A stretch of 64,000 nt of DNA. Origin: Hymenobacter sp. HSC-4F20 (GTDB taxonomy: Bacteria; Bacteroidota; Bacteroidia; Cytophagales; Hymenobacteraceae). The notes beneath the pieces are model-generated. The model was not told where the DNA came from and made no database searches. It saw only the letters and a list, made by a program, of their open reading frames with translations. Shown here piece by piece: positions 17,344-26,636 of the stretch (the first letter of the stretch is position 1; every line of letters starts with the position of its first letter). The position numbers were made by a program, and so were the translations under genes. Location of the stretch: positions 186,001 to 250,000 of the forward strand of contig NZ_JAHZTD010000001.1 of the NCBI RefSeq assembly GCF_019599275.1. Reading direction: 5' to 3'.

Positions 17344-18639
17344 ATGCTTCGGCACTTGTGCGTTATTCTGCTGGTTTCGAGCCGCGCTTGGGCGGTAGGC
17401 ATAGCTATGTTGTTGGGGGGGCTGCTCACGGGCGTAGCCGCCGTGCCGGCAGCGGCCCAGCCCGCCGCATTTCGCTTCGTGCGGGGCGCTGCCCGGCAGG
17501 CAAAGGTGCCGTTCTTCTTGCAGCGCAATCTTATTCTGGTAAAGACGTGGCTGAACGGCAAAGGGCCCTTCACCTTCATCCTCGATACGGGCATCAACAC
17601 CTCCCTGATTACGGACCCGCGGCTGCGGCAGGAGTTGAACCTGACGGTGGGCGGGCGTTTTCTGGTGGCGGGAGCCGGGGAGGAAAACCCGCTGGAGGCG
17701 TTCCAGATTCCGGCCGTGGCCGTACGCCTCGCTGATGGCGTGGAAGCACCCGCTTTGCCCTTTCTTATGCTCTCCGACGATGTGCTGAACTTGTCCGGCT
17801 ACGTGGGGGCCCCGGTGCACGGGCTGCTGGGGGCCGATGTGTTCCGAAGCTTCGTGGTGGAAGTAAATCCGGTGTCCGAAATGCTGACCCTGCGCGCCCC
17901 CGCCACCTACCGGCCACCGGCCGGCCGGCGCTGGGCCCGTATTCCGCTGGATATGGAAGGCCGCAAATCCTACCTGACCGTGCCCGTGCAGCTCAACGAT
18001 ACGCTCCGCCTGCCCGTCAAGCTTGTGCTGGATACCGGCGCTGGTCACGCCCTGTCCCTGGAAACTACCTCCGATGCCCGCCTGCAAGTGCCCCAGCACC
18101 GGCTGCGGACCCAATTGGGGCGGGGGCTTAATGGGAACATTAACGGCTATCTGGGGCGGGTCTCGGCCCTGGAGCTGGGGCGCTACCGCGTGCCTGCCCT
18201 GCTCACGTCTTTTCCCGATGCTGCCGACGTAGCCCTGCGCGTGGATGTGCCCCGCAACGGTAACCTGGGCTTTGAGCTGCTCAAGCGCTTCACCGTTGTC
18301 ATCGACTATGCGCACAACCAGCTGCTGCTGCGGCCCAATGAAACCTTCCACGACCCGTTCGAGCATGATATGTGCGGATTTGAGGTACTGGCCACTGGTC
18401 CCAAACTTCGCCAGTTTAAGGTGCTGCGGGTAGAAGCCGCTGGGCCGGCCGCCGCCGCCGGCATTCAACCCGGCGACGAAATACTGTCGGTGAACCTAAT
18501 GCCCGCGGAAATGCTCACCTTAACCCAGCTTAGCCGCCTGCTGCACTCGGCCGATGGGCGGCAGCTGCTCTTTATTGTGCGGCGAGCGGCTACCAGTGAG
18601 CTGTTCACGACTACCCTGCGGCTAAAGCGCCAAATATGA
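17344..18639 (+). CDS. Retropepsin-like aspartyl protease with PDZ domain
   Basis: Exported 431-residue protein. A signal peptide or anchor (MLLGGLLTGVAAVPAAAQ) occupies the first 39 residues. Two aspartyl-protease half-domains follow with catalytic motifs ILDTGINTSLI (D81) and LVLDTGAGHALSL (D230), so both halves of an active site are in one chain. A PDZ domain fills about 345-431 (AAGIQPGDEILSVN). This architecture recurs in Bacteroidota as 'aspartyl protease family protein'; substrates are unknown. It starts 84 bases after menC on the same strand. Confidence 0.9.
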   Translation: MLRHLCVILLVSSRAWAVGIAMLLGGLLTGVAAVPAAAQPAAFRFVRGAARQAKVPFFLQRNLILVKTWLNGKGPFTFILDTGINTSLITDPRLRQELNLTVGGRFLVAGAGEENPLEAFQIPAVAVRLADGVEAPALPFLMLSDDVLNLSGYVGAPVHGLLGADVFRSFVVEVNPVSEMLTLRAPATYRPPAGRRWARIPLDMEGRKSYLTVPVQLNDTLRLPVKLVLDTGAGHALSLETTSDARLQVPQHRLRTQLGRGLNGNINGYLGRVSALELGRYRVPALLTSFPDAADVALRVDVPRNGNLGFELLKRFTVVIDYAHNQLLLRPNETFHDPFEHDMCGFEVLATGPKLRQFKVLRVEAAGPAAAAGIQPGDEILSVNLMPAEMLTLTQLSRLLHSADGRQLLFIVRRAATSELFTTTLRLKRQI

Positions 18640-18803
18640 GAAGTAGCTGCCACGGGAAGCAGTGGCCTTTTTGCCGGGCTTTTGCGTAAATAGGCTACCG
18701 CTGCGCCGAAGGCAGGCCCCGCGGCTACATCGGTAAAATCTCTACCTTAGAAACCCCGCCGCTTTTCCGCGGCTGCTTTTCCTTGCCCGCCCACCCTTCC
18801 CGC

Positions 18804-19964
18804 ATGGCTTTGCCTTCGTCTGCTGCGCAGTTTCAGGTGCCGCCCCACCTTCAGGCGAATCAGCATATCTATTACGACTACTTCGATCCGAACTTCGTCG
18901 AAACCCTGGACCGCAACATTTTGCAGTTGCTGGACCGGGTGTGGTTTCGCTCGGAGCTCGTAGGCTTCGATGATTTTCCCCAGCGCAACCGCCCCGACCG
19001 GCCCCTGCTGTTCGCCTCGAACCACTCGGGTATGGCCTTCCCCTGGGATGCCATGGTGGCCCTTTCGCACTTGTGGCGGCGCCTGCCCAGCCTGCACCAC
19101 CTGCCGCGCCCCCTGTCGGCGCCTATGCTTTCCCAGTCGGTGCTGATGAACCCGTTTCTGGTGAAAAACTTCTGGAAGAAATGCGGCTGCGTGGATGCTA
19201 CTACCCTCAACTTCGAGACGATGATGTACTACCAGGACCACAACCTGATGCTGTACCCGGAGGGGGTAGCTGGCATCGGGAAGGGGTTCAACCGGAAGTA
19301 CCAGCTGCAGCGCCTGGCTACCAGCATTGTGCGCTTGGGCATTGAGCACCGCACCGATATTATTCCGTTTTACACCATCAACGGCGAGTACCTGAACCCC
19401 TACGCCTATAGCTGGGACTGGGTAAACCGCTTGAGCAAGAAAATTGGCATTCCCTTTATTCCGGTGGGGCCCATTTTGCTGATGGTGCTGTTGCAGCCCT
19501 GGTTTTTCTACATGGCGTTTCCGGCCAAACTCACCTTTGTGCTGGGCCGCCGCATCCGGCCCTACGAGCTGACCTCTAAAACCCCCGCCGAGCTTACCCG
19601 CCCCGAGTACGAAGCCTTGTCGGGGCAGATTCGGGAGAAGATGCAGCAGGAGCTGGACGCCGCCGTGCAGCACTATGGGCAGCGGCCTTACCAGTGGCGG
19701 GAGTTGTGGCAGCGCATCAAGGAAAACTGGCGCTACTTCCCGTTCTTCCTGCCCTGGGCCTGGCCGGCCCTGTTTCGCGAGTTTGAGCGGCAGTACGTTC
19801 ATAACGGCCGCCGCGACTTCGACCTGAATTTGCGCAGCCCCGGCGCCTACTGGCGCATGATATGGCGCAATCCGTTCACCCTCACCTTCTTTATTCCCGT
19901 ATTAGGCTGGATTCCTATTGCCATTCGCGGCTACAAAGGGCACCGGATAAACAAGCAGGAATAA
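18804..19964 (+). CDS. Lysophospholipid/1-acylglycerol-phosphate acyltransferase family protein
   Basis: A 386-residue PlsC-like acyltransferase. The catalytic block is FASNHSGMAFPWDAM, with His and Asp separated by seven residues as in the NHSG-type subgroup rather than the usual four. The glycerophosphate-binding block is LMLYPEGVAGIGKGFNRK. A hydrophobic segment (GPILLMVLLQPWFFYMAF) lies in the middle and LTFFIPVLGWIPIAIRGY at the C-terminus. ATG 18804 is preferred over an in-frame TTG 21 bases upstream. Acyl donor and acceptor are unknown. It may form a lipid-linked pair with the esterase gene 126 bases downstream. Confidence 0.87.
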   Translation: MALPSSAAQFQVPPHLQANQHIYYDYFDPNFVETLDRNILQLLDRVWFRSELVGFDDFPQRNRPDRPLLFASNHSGMAFPWDAMVALSHLWRRLPSLHHLPRPLSAPMLSQSVLMNPFLVKNFWKKCGCVDATTLNFETMMYYQDHNLMLYPEGVAGIGKGFNRKYQLQRLATSIVRLGIEHRTDIIPFYTINGEYLNPYAYSWDWVNRLSKKIGIPFIPVGPILLMVLLQPWFFYMAFPAKLTFVLGRRIRPYELTSKTPAELTRPEYEALSGQIREKMQQELDAAVQHYGQRPYQWRELWQRIKENWRYFPFFLPWAWPALFREFERQYVHNGRRDFDLNLRSPGAYWRMIWRNPFTLTFFIPVLGWIPIAIRGYKGHRINKQE

Positions 19965-20090
19965 GGAATCAAGCGAGGAGGAATGCGCTGCTGATACCGG
20001 CGCTTCCTGCTTGTAAATATCTGGCAGAAAGTAAATTGCTATGATGCAGTAATGCTCTTTTCCTGATTCTTACTTCCTACTTTACCTCAG

Positions 20091-21008
20091 ATGCCGTCTA
20101 CCCAGCACGTTCTGCTCAAGCAATTTCTAAGCGCCGCAACCGGCCCGCTGGCCCGGCACCGGCCCGGACTGGCGGCCATGCGGCTGGCCCTGGAAGTGGC
20201 TTCGGTGGGGCAGCTGATGCCCTGGAACGTGTTTCTGGAAGACGTTACGGTAGAAGGCATGGCCGCCGAATGGATTCGGCCCGCTGGCGCCACCCCCGGA
20301 CGGGTGCTGCTTTACCTGCACGGCGGCGGCTACGTGCTGGGCTCCCTGAACACGCACCGGGCACTGGTAGGAGCCTTAGCTCAGCAATGCGGGGTAGCGG
20401 CCCTCACCATTGCCTACCGCAAAGCCCCCGAGTACCCGTTTCCCGCCGCCCTCGACGATGCTTTGCTGGCCTACCGCTGGCTACTACGCCAGGGCTACAG
20501 CGGCCCCGATATTGTGGTGGCCGGCGACTCGGCCGGCGGCGGCTTGGCGTTGGCCCTGCTGGTAGCCCTGCGCGACGCCGGCGAAGCACTGCCCGCGGCT
20601 GCCGTAGGCTTGTCGCCCTGGACCAACCTTGTGCTGCCTGCGGCCCAGCTACGGCGTGTATGCCAGGAGGAAAGCCGGGTGCTGGAGGCCCTGGAAATTC
20701 GTAACTGGGCTCCGCTTTACGCTGCCGAAACGCCGCTTTCCGCTCCGTTGGTGTCGCCGGTGTGGGCAGATCTGCAGGGCCTGCCCCCGTTGCTGATTCA
20801 GGTATCGGACGCGGAGGTGCTGGGCGATGATGTGGTAGAGTTTGTGCAGAAAGCGCGGCAGGCTGGTACGCCCGTAACGCTGCAGCTCTTTGAGGGGCTA
20901 GTGCATTGGTGGCATCTGTTCTGGCGCTTCCTGCCCGAAGCACGGGTAGCACTGCGCCGGGTAGCCGAGTTTACCACGCAGGTATGGGCTAAGCCAGCGC
21001 CTGCATAA
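20091..21008 (+). CDS. Alpha/beta hydrolase, HSL family esterase
   Basis: A 305-residue carboxylesterase of the hormone-sensitive-lipase group. The oxyanion motif HGGG is at 77-80 (LYLHGGGYVLGS). The nucleophile is S147 in GDSAGGG, the acid D240 (QVSDAEVL) and the base H272 or H275 (VHWWHLF). Cytosolic, with no signal peptide. Typical length. Substrates of this group are small esters, acyl glycerols or xenobiotics; none can be named here. Confidence 0.92.
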   Translation: MPSTQHVLLKQFLSAATGPLARHRPGLAAMRLALEVASVGQLMPWNVFLEDVTVEGMAAEWIRPAGATPGRVLLYLHGGGYVLGSLNTHRALVGALAQQCGVAALTIAYRKAPEYPFPAALDDALLAYRWLLRQGYSGPDIVVAGDSAGGGLALALLVALRDAGEALPAAAVGLSPWTNLVLPAAQLRRVCQEESRVLEALEIRNWAPLYAAETPLSAPLVSPVWADLQGLPPLLIQVSDAEVLGDDVVEFVQKARQAGTPVTLQLFEGLVHWWHLFWRFLPEARVALRRVAEFTTQVWAKPAPA

Positions 21009-21215
21009 CGCGTACTTGCTCCCGGCAGCTTCCGGTGCGTGCCGGCACGGTTTCGGTATGGCAGGTGCCTGAAAAGCAGCTATATGCTTAGCTCTGCAGC
21101 TGCCTTTGCGTAGTGTAGAGGGGTAGTGCGCCGCGCCTTCATTCGGGCCGGAAGTACCTTCTCCGTGTGTCCATTCTTTCTTTCATTCTCACCCACTTTC
21201 TAACTACTCCGCCTC

Positions 21216-21746
21216 ATGGAAGATCTGTTTAAGAAGTTCATCAACGCTGGCGTGGGCCTGGCCTCGCTCACCACCGAGCGGGTTCAGAGCACCATTGATA
21301 AACTGGTGCAGGAAAGCAAGCTCTCGGAGCAGGAGGGCGCCCGCATCATGGACGACCTCAAGAAAAACACGGATACCAAGCGCAAGGAGCTGGAAAAGCA
21401 GGTGCAGGGCCTGGCTTCCCGTCTGCTGAAAGGGGCCGGCCTGGCTACCAACGCCGAGGTAGAAGAGCTAAAGCGCACAGTAAGAGGCAACTCGACTGCT
21501 GAGGAAGAAAGCACTACCTCTCCGGCCGCAGCCAAGGTAAGTTCCACTTCGGTGAAAGGCACTTCCTCAGCAGCCAAAACCGCCGCTGCCGTAAAAGCCA
21601 CGACCACCAAATCAGGCAACACTACCAGCAAATCCAAAAAAGCCAGCGCCCCGGAAAGCCCGGAAGAGAAAGCCAACAAAATAGCGGCTAAGAAGGCCAT
21701 TTCGCCCAACGACAACACGTCCAGCACCGGCAGCCAGCTCTCGTAG
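21216..21746 (+). CDS. Phasin-like / PhaF-type coiled-coil protein
   Basis: A 176-residue protein in two parts. Residues 1-90 are amphipathic helix with the phasin/PhaI-like pattern LFKKFINAGVGLASLTTERV, KLVQESKLSEQEGARIMDDL and KKNTDTKRKELEKQVQGLAS. Residues 95-176 are a low-complexity Ala/Lys/Ser/Thr tail, like the histone-H1-like tail of PhaF. Phasins coat polyhydroxyalkanoate granules and some bind DNA. No PHA synthase is in view, so granule binding is inferred from family resemblance. A GC hairpin follows at 21784. Confidence 0.8.
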   Translation: MEDLFKKFINAGVGLASLTTERVQSTIDKLVQESKLSEQEGARIMDDLKKNTDTKRKELEKQVQGLASRLLKGAGLATNAEVEELKRTVRGNSTAEEESTTSPAAAKVSSTSVKGTSSAAKTAAAVKATTTKSGNTTSKSKKASAPESPEEKANKIAAKKAISPNDNTSSTGSQLS

Positions 21747-21783
21747 AGGGCGCTTCGGTAAGTGCTACCCCCTCAGCTACCCC

Positions 21784-21817
21784 AAACCCCGGTTGCGTTA
21801 GTGCGCGGCCGGGGTTT
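21784..21817 (+). terminator. Rho-independent terminator after the phasin-like gene
   Basis: AAACCCCGG (21784-21792) pairs with CCGGGGTTT (21809-21817), followed by one more T. The loop is 16 bases. It lies 37 bases after the stop codon. Confidence 0.7.
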
Positions 21818-21922
21818 TCGCTGCGGTGTGCGCTAAAAGTATGAACTTGGAAGCCTGCCTGCCTACCACACTAGCTGGGAAGCCGGCCCACCCTCCGTCC
21901 CAAGTAGCTTCGTTGCCTACCC

Positions 21923-23611
21923 ATGTTTAAAAACACCATATCCAACCTTGCGCGCATTCGGCAGGTAGCCGAGGTCCTTATTCGCTATGGTTTCGAGGAT
22001 GTGGTGACGAGCACTGCCCTGCGTCGGCTGGTGCCCCAGAGCCGGCGACGGGCGCGGGCCGATGGGGAGCCCGCCGTGTTCGAAACCACGCGCTGGCAGC
22101 GCATCCGGATGATTATTGAGGAGCTGGGGCCTACCTTCATCAAGCTGGCCCAGGCCCTGAGCAACCGCGCCGACTTACTGCCGCAGCCCCTGATTGACGA
22201 GTTTGAGAAGCTGCAGAGCAACGTGCCGCCGTTTCCGGTGGCGCAGGCCCGCCAGATTATTGAGCAGGAGCTGGGCTGCCCCCTGGAAGAGGTGTTTGCA
22301 GAGTTTGACGAAGTACCCCTCGGCTCGGCCAGCATTGGGCAGGTGCACGGCGCGCGGTTGCTCTCGGGTGAGAAGGTAGTGGTGAAAGTACAGCGGCCCG
22401 ATGTGCAGGAGAAAGTGCGCACCGACCTGAGCCTGCTCCACGAGTTGGTACGCCTGACGGCACCCTTCCTGCGCCGGCAGGGCCTGAGCAACCCCCAGGA
22501 TATTGTGGATGCCTTCGAGCGGAGCATGACCAAGGAGTTGGACTATACCTCGGAGGCCCGCAGCATGGAGCAGTTTCGTAAGCTCTACGAAAGCTACGAG
22601 ACCTTCTATATCCCGCGGCCTTACCGGGAGCTGAGCACCAACCGGATTCTGGTGATTGAGTTTGTCAGCGGCTGCAAAATCACCGACAAGGTGCAGCTGC
22701 TGGAGTGGGGCCTGAGCCCCGAGCAGGTAGCGGAAACCGGCATGGACATCTACCTGACCCAGATTTTCGAGTTCGGGGCCTTCCACGCCGACCCGCACCC
22801 CGGCAACGTGCTGGTGCGCCCCGACGGCACGCTGGTGCTCATCGACTTCGGGATGGTAGGCCGGCTGACCAAGCAGCAGAAGTACGCCTTTGCCGGAGTG
22901 TTCATTGGCATGGCCCGGCAGGACGCGCGCGGCATGGCCCTGAACTTCCGCCGCCTGGCCCTGACCTCGGAAATACCGGACATGCGCGCCTTCGAGGCCG
23001 ACCTGGCCCAGCTCATCGAGGATTTCGCTACCCTCGATGTCAAGGAAATGAGCATGTCGGATTTGGCTGATGCGCTGCAGGGCGTTATTTACCGCTATAA
23101 GCTGCAGGTGCCCGGTGCCGTATTCCTGATTCTGCGGGCCCTCGTGATTCTGGAAGGCATTGGCAAGGTGCTGCATCCGCGCTTCAATACCTTCGAGTTC
23201 GTACGGCCCTACGGGGCGCGCATCATTGCCGAGCAGTATTCGGCCGAGAACATCCAGAACGAAGCCCTTTACACTGGTACCCAGCTGCTGGCCCTGCTCC
23301 AGACCCTACCCACCGACGTGCGGCAGATCATGCGCAAAATCTCCCGCGGCGAGCTGCGGGTGCGCGTGGAGCTGAGCGGCTACCAGCTACTCCTGCGCAA
23401 GGCCGATCAGCTGGTCAGCCGGAGCATTCTGGCGGCCGTAGCCGTAGCCATGATTGTGTTTGCCGGGCTGAGTTTACTGGGCCATTATCCTGCCTCCATG
23501 CCCTACCACCGCGGCCTACCTATGGTAACCTGGTACAGCCTGGGGGTAGCGGCCTTCCTGCTCTTGATTCTGTTTATCCTCGGCACCAAGAACGAACGAG
23601 GCCGCGAGTAG
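21923..23611 (+). CDS. ABC1/UbiB/ADCK family atypical kinase
   Basis: A 562-residue membrane-associated atypical protein-kinase-like ATPase of the UbiB/COQ8 family. The KxGQ-type motif is KLAQ (74-77, in GPTFIKLAQALSNRADLLP). The Ala-rich loop is LGSASIGQVH, the ATP lysine K155 (VVVKVQRP), the catalytic loop FHADPHPGN (288-295) and the metal motif IDFG. Two C-terminal membrane helices (about 490-512 and 528-552) anchor it. Family members support quinone or lipid biosynthesis; here menaquinone is the likely quinone since menC is nearby. A TAGCTTCG (21905-21912) 10 bases before the ATG is a near match to the -7 consensus. Confidence 0.93.
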   Translation: MFKNTISNLARIRQVAEVLIRYGFEDVVTSTALRRLVPQSRRRARADGEPAVFETTRWQRIRMIIEELGPTFIKLAQALSNRADLLPQPLIDEFEKLQSNVPPFPVAQARQIIEQELGCPLEEVFAEFDEVPLGSASIGQVHGARLLSGEKVVVKVQRPDVQEKVRTDLSLLHELVRLTAPFLRRQGLSNPQDIVDAFERSMTKELDYTSEARSMEQFRKLYESYETFYIPRPYRELSTNRILVIEFVSGCKITDKVQLLEWGLSPEQVAETGMDIYLTQIFEFGAFHADPHPGNVLVRPDGTLVLIDFGMVGRLTKQQKYAFAGVFIGMARQDARGMALNFRRLALTSEIPDMRAFEADLAQLIEDFATLDVKEMSMSDLADALQGVIYRYKLQVPGAVFLILRALVILEGIGKVLHPRFNTFEFVRPYGARIIAEQYSAENIQNEALYTGTQLLALLQTLPTDVRQIMRKISRGELRVRVELSGYQLLLRKADQLVSRSILAAVAVAMIVFAGLSLLGHYPASMPYHRGLPMVTWYSLGVAAFLLLILFILGTKNERGRE

Positions 23612-23715
23612 GAAGGCCTATTTGCGAAACCAATCTAGGCCAGTTGCTCGTCCACTACATGCATACCCACGTACACAAGTGTTGGTAGGTTGGGCTGCCC
23701 CTGTGGGTTCATGCA

Positions 23716-24066
23716 CTAATTATAATCCATTAGCCCTTGACGGACGTTGCGCTCCGTGAAGCTCAGCTGCAGTATGCGGTAACTAGTATGGCCTAGTGTA
23801 GCGCACCCACGGAGGTGGCGATTCAGCAGTACGTGCTGGTTATTGGCCGTGAGTTCGTACAGCGTATCGGCACCGGGAGGCAAAAGTAGTAAGCCTGTTT
23901 CCTTAGGAAAAGGAGTAGAGGCTGCCCCATCCTGGCGGCAGCTAAAGTGCGCTACGTTGGGGCCTGTTGCCAGTCGTGCTTTCCAGGTTAGCACCACCGT
24001 ATGGCCTGGTAACCGCGCACCAGCCCGGCCCGGAGCAGCTGCCAAGCTTCGCTTCCGGAAGTGCAC
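23716..24066 (-). CDS. Hypothetical protein, possibly a gene remnant
   Basis: A 116-residue frame starting with GTG. I do not recognise it. The middle (GHTVVLTWKARLATGPNVAHF) resembles the VxLTW(T/K)A strand of fibronectin-type domains in secreted Bacteroidota proteins, while the N-terminus (MHFRKRSLAAAPGRAGARLP) looks like random translation. It could be the broken end of a longer exported protein or a non-coding frame. No promoter or terminator was recognised. Confidence 0.35.
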   Translation of the reverse strand: MHFRKRSLAAAPGRAGARLPGHTVVLTWKARLATGPNVAHFSCRQDGAASTPFPKETGLLLLPPGADTLYELTANNQHVLLNRHLRGCATLGHTSYRILQLSFTERNVRQGLMDYN

Positions 24067-24129
24067 AAGGCAATTTGCTGCTCATTCTACTGCTTAATCA
24101 CCGTGCCTTATAGCATATCGACGGCGAGG

Positions 24130-24315
24130 ATGAGCACCTACCCAGGCAAGCCTTGGCCGCGAGTGGCGAGAAAAAGCCGAAAAAGAAGGTCAATAGAGTA
24201 TAAAATCGGTTCGTTGGATGAGACTGAAGATAGCCGTGTAATTACACTTATTGAAGGAAAGAAAGGTACAAGGTACCTTCCGACGGAAGCTTACAGAAAC
24301 AAGCTAGGCTGTTAG
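24130..24315 (+). CDS. Small hypothetical basic protein
   Basis: A 61-residue frame from ATG 24130, Lys/Arg-rich at its start (WPRVARKSRKRRSIEYKIG) then acidic and mixed. The sequence is protein-like but unrecognised. The 3' end overlaps the end of the convergent gene at 24304 by 12 bases. The DNA is more AT-rich than its surroundings. Weak call. Confidence 0.25.
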   Translation: MSTYPGKPWPRVARKSRKRRSIEYKIGSLDETEDSRVITLIEGKKGTRYLPTEAYRNKLGC

Positions 24316-24816
24316 TTCCTGAGCTTGCCGCAACGTTTGTTTTTGCTTATAACGGTCAAACTCTATTACTTCTAGGTCCATGACATCACCTAGCTGCCAC
24401 GCAATGTCCTGTGCGCGTGCGTAGTTAGAATCCCGATAAATAATAAAGCCAGCTGTAGTATTGGGTTGTGAAAGGAGCACAATGTACTCCGCATGAGGGT
24501 ATGCTTCTTCACCACCATTATCAGTGCCGGATATATGATACTCAGAGTAATAGCGAATTACTACACGCTCCGCCTGTGGTGGAAGCTCTTGCCATTTACC
24601 CATCTGTATACCCAGTATATGCAGGCCTGAACGGTAGCGCCGCGTTGAAATACAGACTTCTAGCACGGTTTTGCTCATAGAGATTATCGTCCAACTGGTC
24701 AGCAGTAAAACCGCTATAACGTTCAGTTCCAACCAGACAAAGCCAGCTACCAATCCACATGTGTAAAGCCAATAGAACGGATTAGGCTTACTTATAACAG
24801 TAGAAAACGAATACAC
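24304..24816 (-). CDS. Hypothetical membrane protein
   Basis: A 170-residue frame with a GTG start. Two adjacent hydrophobic segments (about 14-31 and 32-48: YWLYTCGLVAGFVWLELNVI, then AVLLLTSWTIISM) suggest a helical hairpin in the membrane. A soluble C-terminal domain of about 120 residues follows (RVVIRYYSEYHISG, YIVLLSQPNTTAGFIIY). This resembles the topology of small PH-like or DUF-type membrane proteins, but I cannot name a family. Base composition is lower in GC than neighbours. Gene reality is fairly likely; function unknown. Confidence 0.6.
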   Translation of the reverse strand: MYSFSTVISKPNPFYWLYTCGLVAGFVWLELNVIAVLLLTSWTIISMSKTVLEVCISTRRYRSGLHILGIQMGKWQELPPQAERVVIRYYSEYHISGTDNGGEEAYPHAEYIVLLSQPNTTAGFIIYRDSNYARAQDIAWQLGDVMDLEVIEFDRYKQKQTLRQAQELTA

Positions 24817-24843
24817 ACCACGGTTAGCTAAAACCTAAAAAAA

Positions 24844-24876
24844 TACCGCTCCACCTTGTTATTAGGTGAAGCGGTA
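24844..24876 (-). terminator. Terminator for the phosphohexomutase gene
   Basis: A 13-bp stem with one mismatch (24844-24856 with 24864-24876) and a 7-base loop. On the minus strand it is followed by a run of seven T, so it ends leftward transcription from the gene ending at 24900. Confidence 0.85.
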
Positions 24877-24899
24877 CAAAGTAACCAAAAGCAAGTGGC

Positions 24900-26636
24900 T
24901 TATTTCAGTTGCATATCATCAATGATGGCCTGGATTTTCTCGCCGGCGAGGCGGTTGGCCAGGTCAAAGTCAACAACGGAGGCCAGGGGCTGGCGGACGC
25001 TGAAGTAGAACTTGATTTTGGGCTCGGTGCCGCTGGGGCGGGCCGAGATTTTGCTGCCGTCTTCCAGGATGAACTGGAGCACGTTGGAGCTTTCCAGGCC
25101 GGTTTCCGATTCCAGGTTGGTGCGCAGGTCGCGGATGCGGCCGGTTTTGTAGTCACGCAGCTCCACTACGGGCTGGCCGGCAATGGTGCGGGGCGGGTTG
25201 GCGCGCAGCCCGGCCATCATTTCCTGAATTTCTTCGGCGCCGCGCTGGCCCTTCTTGGTCAGCGAAATCAGGTGCTCCTTGTAGAAGCCATAGGTGGCGT
25301 ACATGTGCACCATTTCCTCATACAAGGTGTGGCCGTGGTCCTTGGCAACGGCGGCCATTTCGGCCAGCAGGGCGCAGGCCGAAATAGCGTCCTTGTCGCG
25401 CACGAAGGAGCCAATCATGTAGCCGTAGCTTTCCTCGCCGCCCCCGATGTAGTTCTGCTGGCCTTCCAGCTCCCGGATGATGCCGGCAATGTACTTGAAG
25501 CCCGTCAGCGTCTGGTAGGCCTTCACGTTGTTGGCGCGGGCAATGTCGCCCAGTACTTCGCTGGTCACGATGGTGTACACGATGAAGTCCTGCTCGGTCA
25601 TCTTGCCGGCCTGTTTGCGGGCCGAGAGGAGGTAGTGCGTCAGCAGCGCGGCGGTTTGGTTGCCGTTTACCAGCACCCACTCGCCTTTGTTGTCTTTCAC
25701 GGCAATACCCACGCGGTCCGAGTCGGGGTCGGTGGCCAGCACGAGGTCGGCGTCGAGGGCTTTGGCCTGGTCCAGGGCCATCTGCATGGCTACTTTCTCT
25801 TCGGGGTTCGGCGACTGTACCGTGGGGAAGTTACCATCGGGCGTGGCCTGGGCCTCCACTACGTGCACGTTGGTGAAGCCGAGTTGGGCCAGCGCCTTAG
25901 GCACCAGCGTAATACCCGTGCCATGCAGGGGCGTGTACACAATCTTCAGATCGTGCTGGCGCTGGATGGCGGCGGGGTTGATGCTCAGTTCCTTCACCTT
26001 GGCGAGGTAGGCGGCGTCTAGTTCGGCCCCAATCAGATGAATGCGCGAAGGCTCCGGCTGGAACTTCACCTCACTTACCGACTGGATGGCTTCCACCTCC
26101 CGGATGATGTTCTTATCGTGCGGGGCTACTACCTGGGCACCGTCGTTCCAGTACACCTTAAAGCCATTGTACTCCTTGGGGTTGTGCGAGGCCGTAACCA
26201 CGCAGCCGCTCTGGCAGCCCAGCTGGCGAATGGCAAACGACAACTCAGGGGTAGGGCGCAGGGCTTCGAACAGGTACACCGTAATGCCGTTGGCCGAGAA
26301 GATGTCGGCGGCAATGCGGGCAAACTCGGGGCTGTTGTTGCGCGAGTCGTGGGCAACGGCCACCTTAATTTCCTGGCCGGGGAAGTTCTGGAGCAGGTAG
26401 TTGCTCAGGCCCTGGGTCGCCATGCCCAGGGTGTAGCGGTTCATGCGGTTGGAGCCGGGGCCCATAATGCCGCGCAGACCGCCGGTACCAAACTCCAGGT
26501 TGCGGTAGAAAGCGTCGGAAAGGAAATCCTCCTGATTTTCCGCCAGCATCTGGCGAATGGCCGACTGAGTTTCGGCGTCGTAGCTACCCGTAAGCCAGGT
26601 ATTGATTTTCTCGTGAATGTCAGGCGTCAGGGCCAT
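24900..26636 (-). CDS. Phospho-sugar mutase (phosphoglucomutase/phosphomannomutase)
   Basis: A 578-residue alpha-D-phosphohexomutase interconverting hexose 1- and 6-phosphates. All four signature loops are present: the phosphoserine loop TASHNPKEYNG (S150), the metal loop ATDPDSDRVGIAV, the sugar loop GGGEESYGYMIGSF and the phosphate loop ARPSGTEPKIKFYF. FGTGGLRGIMGPG near 49-61 marks the long subgroup (Bacillus PgcA-like). Monocistronic by appearance, with a terminator just downstream. Sugar specificity (glucose or mannose) cannot be told by eye. Confidence 0.95.
   Translation of the reverse strand: MALTPDIHEKINTWLTGSYDAETQSAIRQMLAENQEDFLSDAFYRNLEFGTGGLRGIMGPGSNRMNRYTLGMATQGLSNYLLQNFPGQEIKVAVAHDSRNNSPEFARIAADIFSANGITVYLFEALRPTPELSFAIRQLGCQSGCVVTASHNPKEYNGFKVYWNDGAQVVAPHDKNIIREVEAIQSVSEVKFQPEPSRIHLIGAELDAAYLAKVKELSINPAAIQRQHDLKIVYTPLHGTGITLVPKALAQLGFTNVHVVEAQATPDGNFPTVQSPNPEEKVAMQMALDQAKALDADLVLATDPDSDRVGIAVKDNKGEWVLVNGNQTAALLTHYLLSARKQAGKMTEQDFIVYTIVTSEVLGDIARANNVKAYQTLTGFKYIAGIIRELEGQQNYIGGGEESYGYMIGSFVRDKDAISACALLAEMAAVAKDHGHTLYEEMVHMYATYGFYKEHLISLTKKGQRGAEEIQEMMAGLRANPPRTIAGQPVVELRDYKTGRIRDLRTNLESETGLESSNVLQFILEDGSKISARPSGTEPKIKFYFSVRQPLASVVDFDLANRLAGEKIQAIIDDMQLK

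Noticed and set aside
17314..18468. Long minus-strand open frame (384 codons) opposite the aspartyl protease gene
   Set aside because: Its translation is low-complexity Gln/His/Gly-rich and has no motif; the plus strand has clear catalytic motifs. It is a mirror effect of GC-rich codons.
18747..19802. Minus-strand open frame (351 codons) opposite the acyltransferase
   Set aside because: No recognisable domain, His/Gln/Val-rich mirror of a well-supported plus-strand gene.
22175..23176. Minus-strand open frame (333 codons) opposite the UbiB-family kinase
   Set aside because: Shadow of a full-length, motif-rich gene.
24909..26021. Plus-strand open frame (370 codons) opposite the phosphohexomutase
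   Set aside because: Covers a gene with all four family signature loops on the minus strand; its own sequence is Gly/Val/His-rich without motifs.
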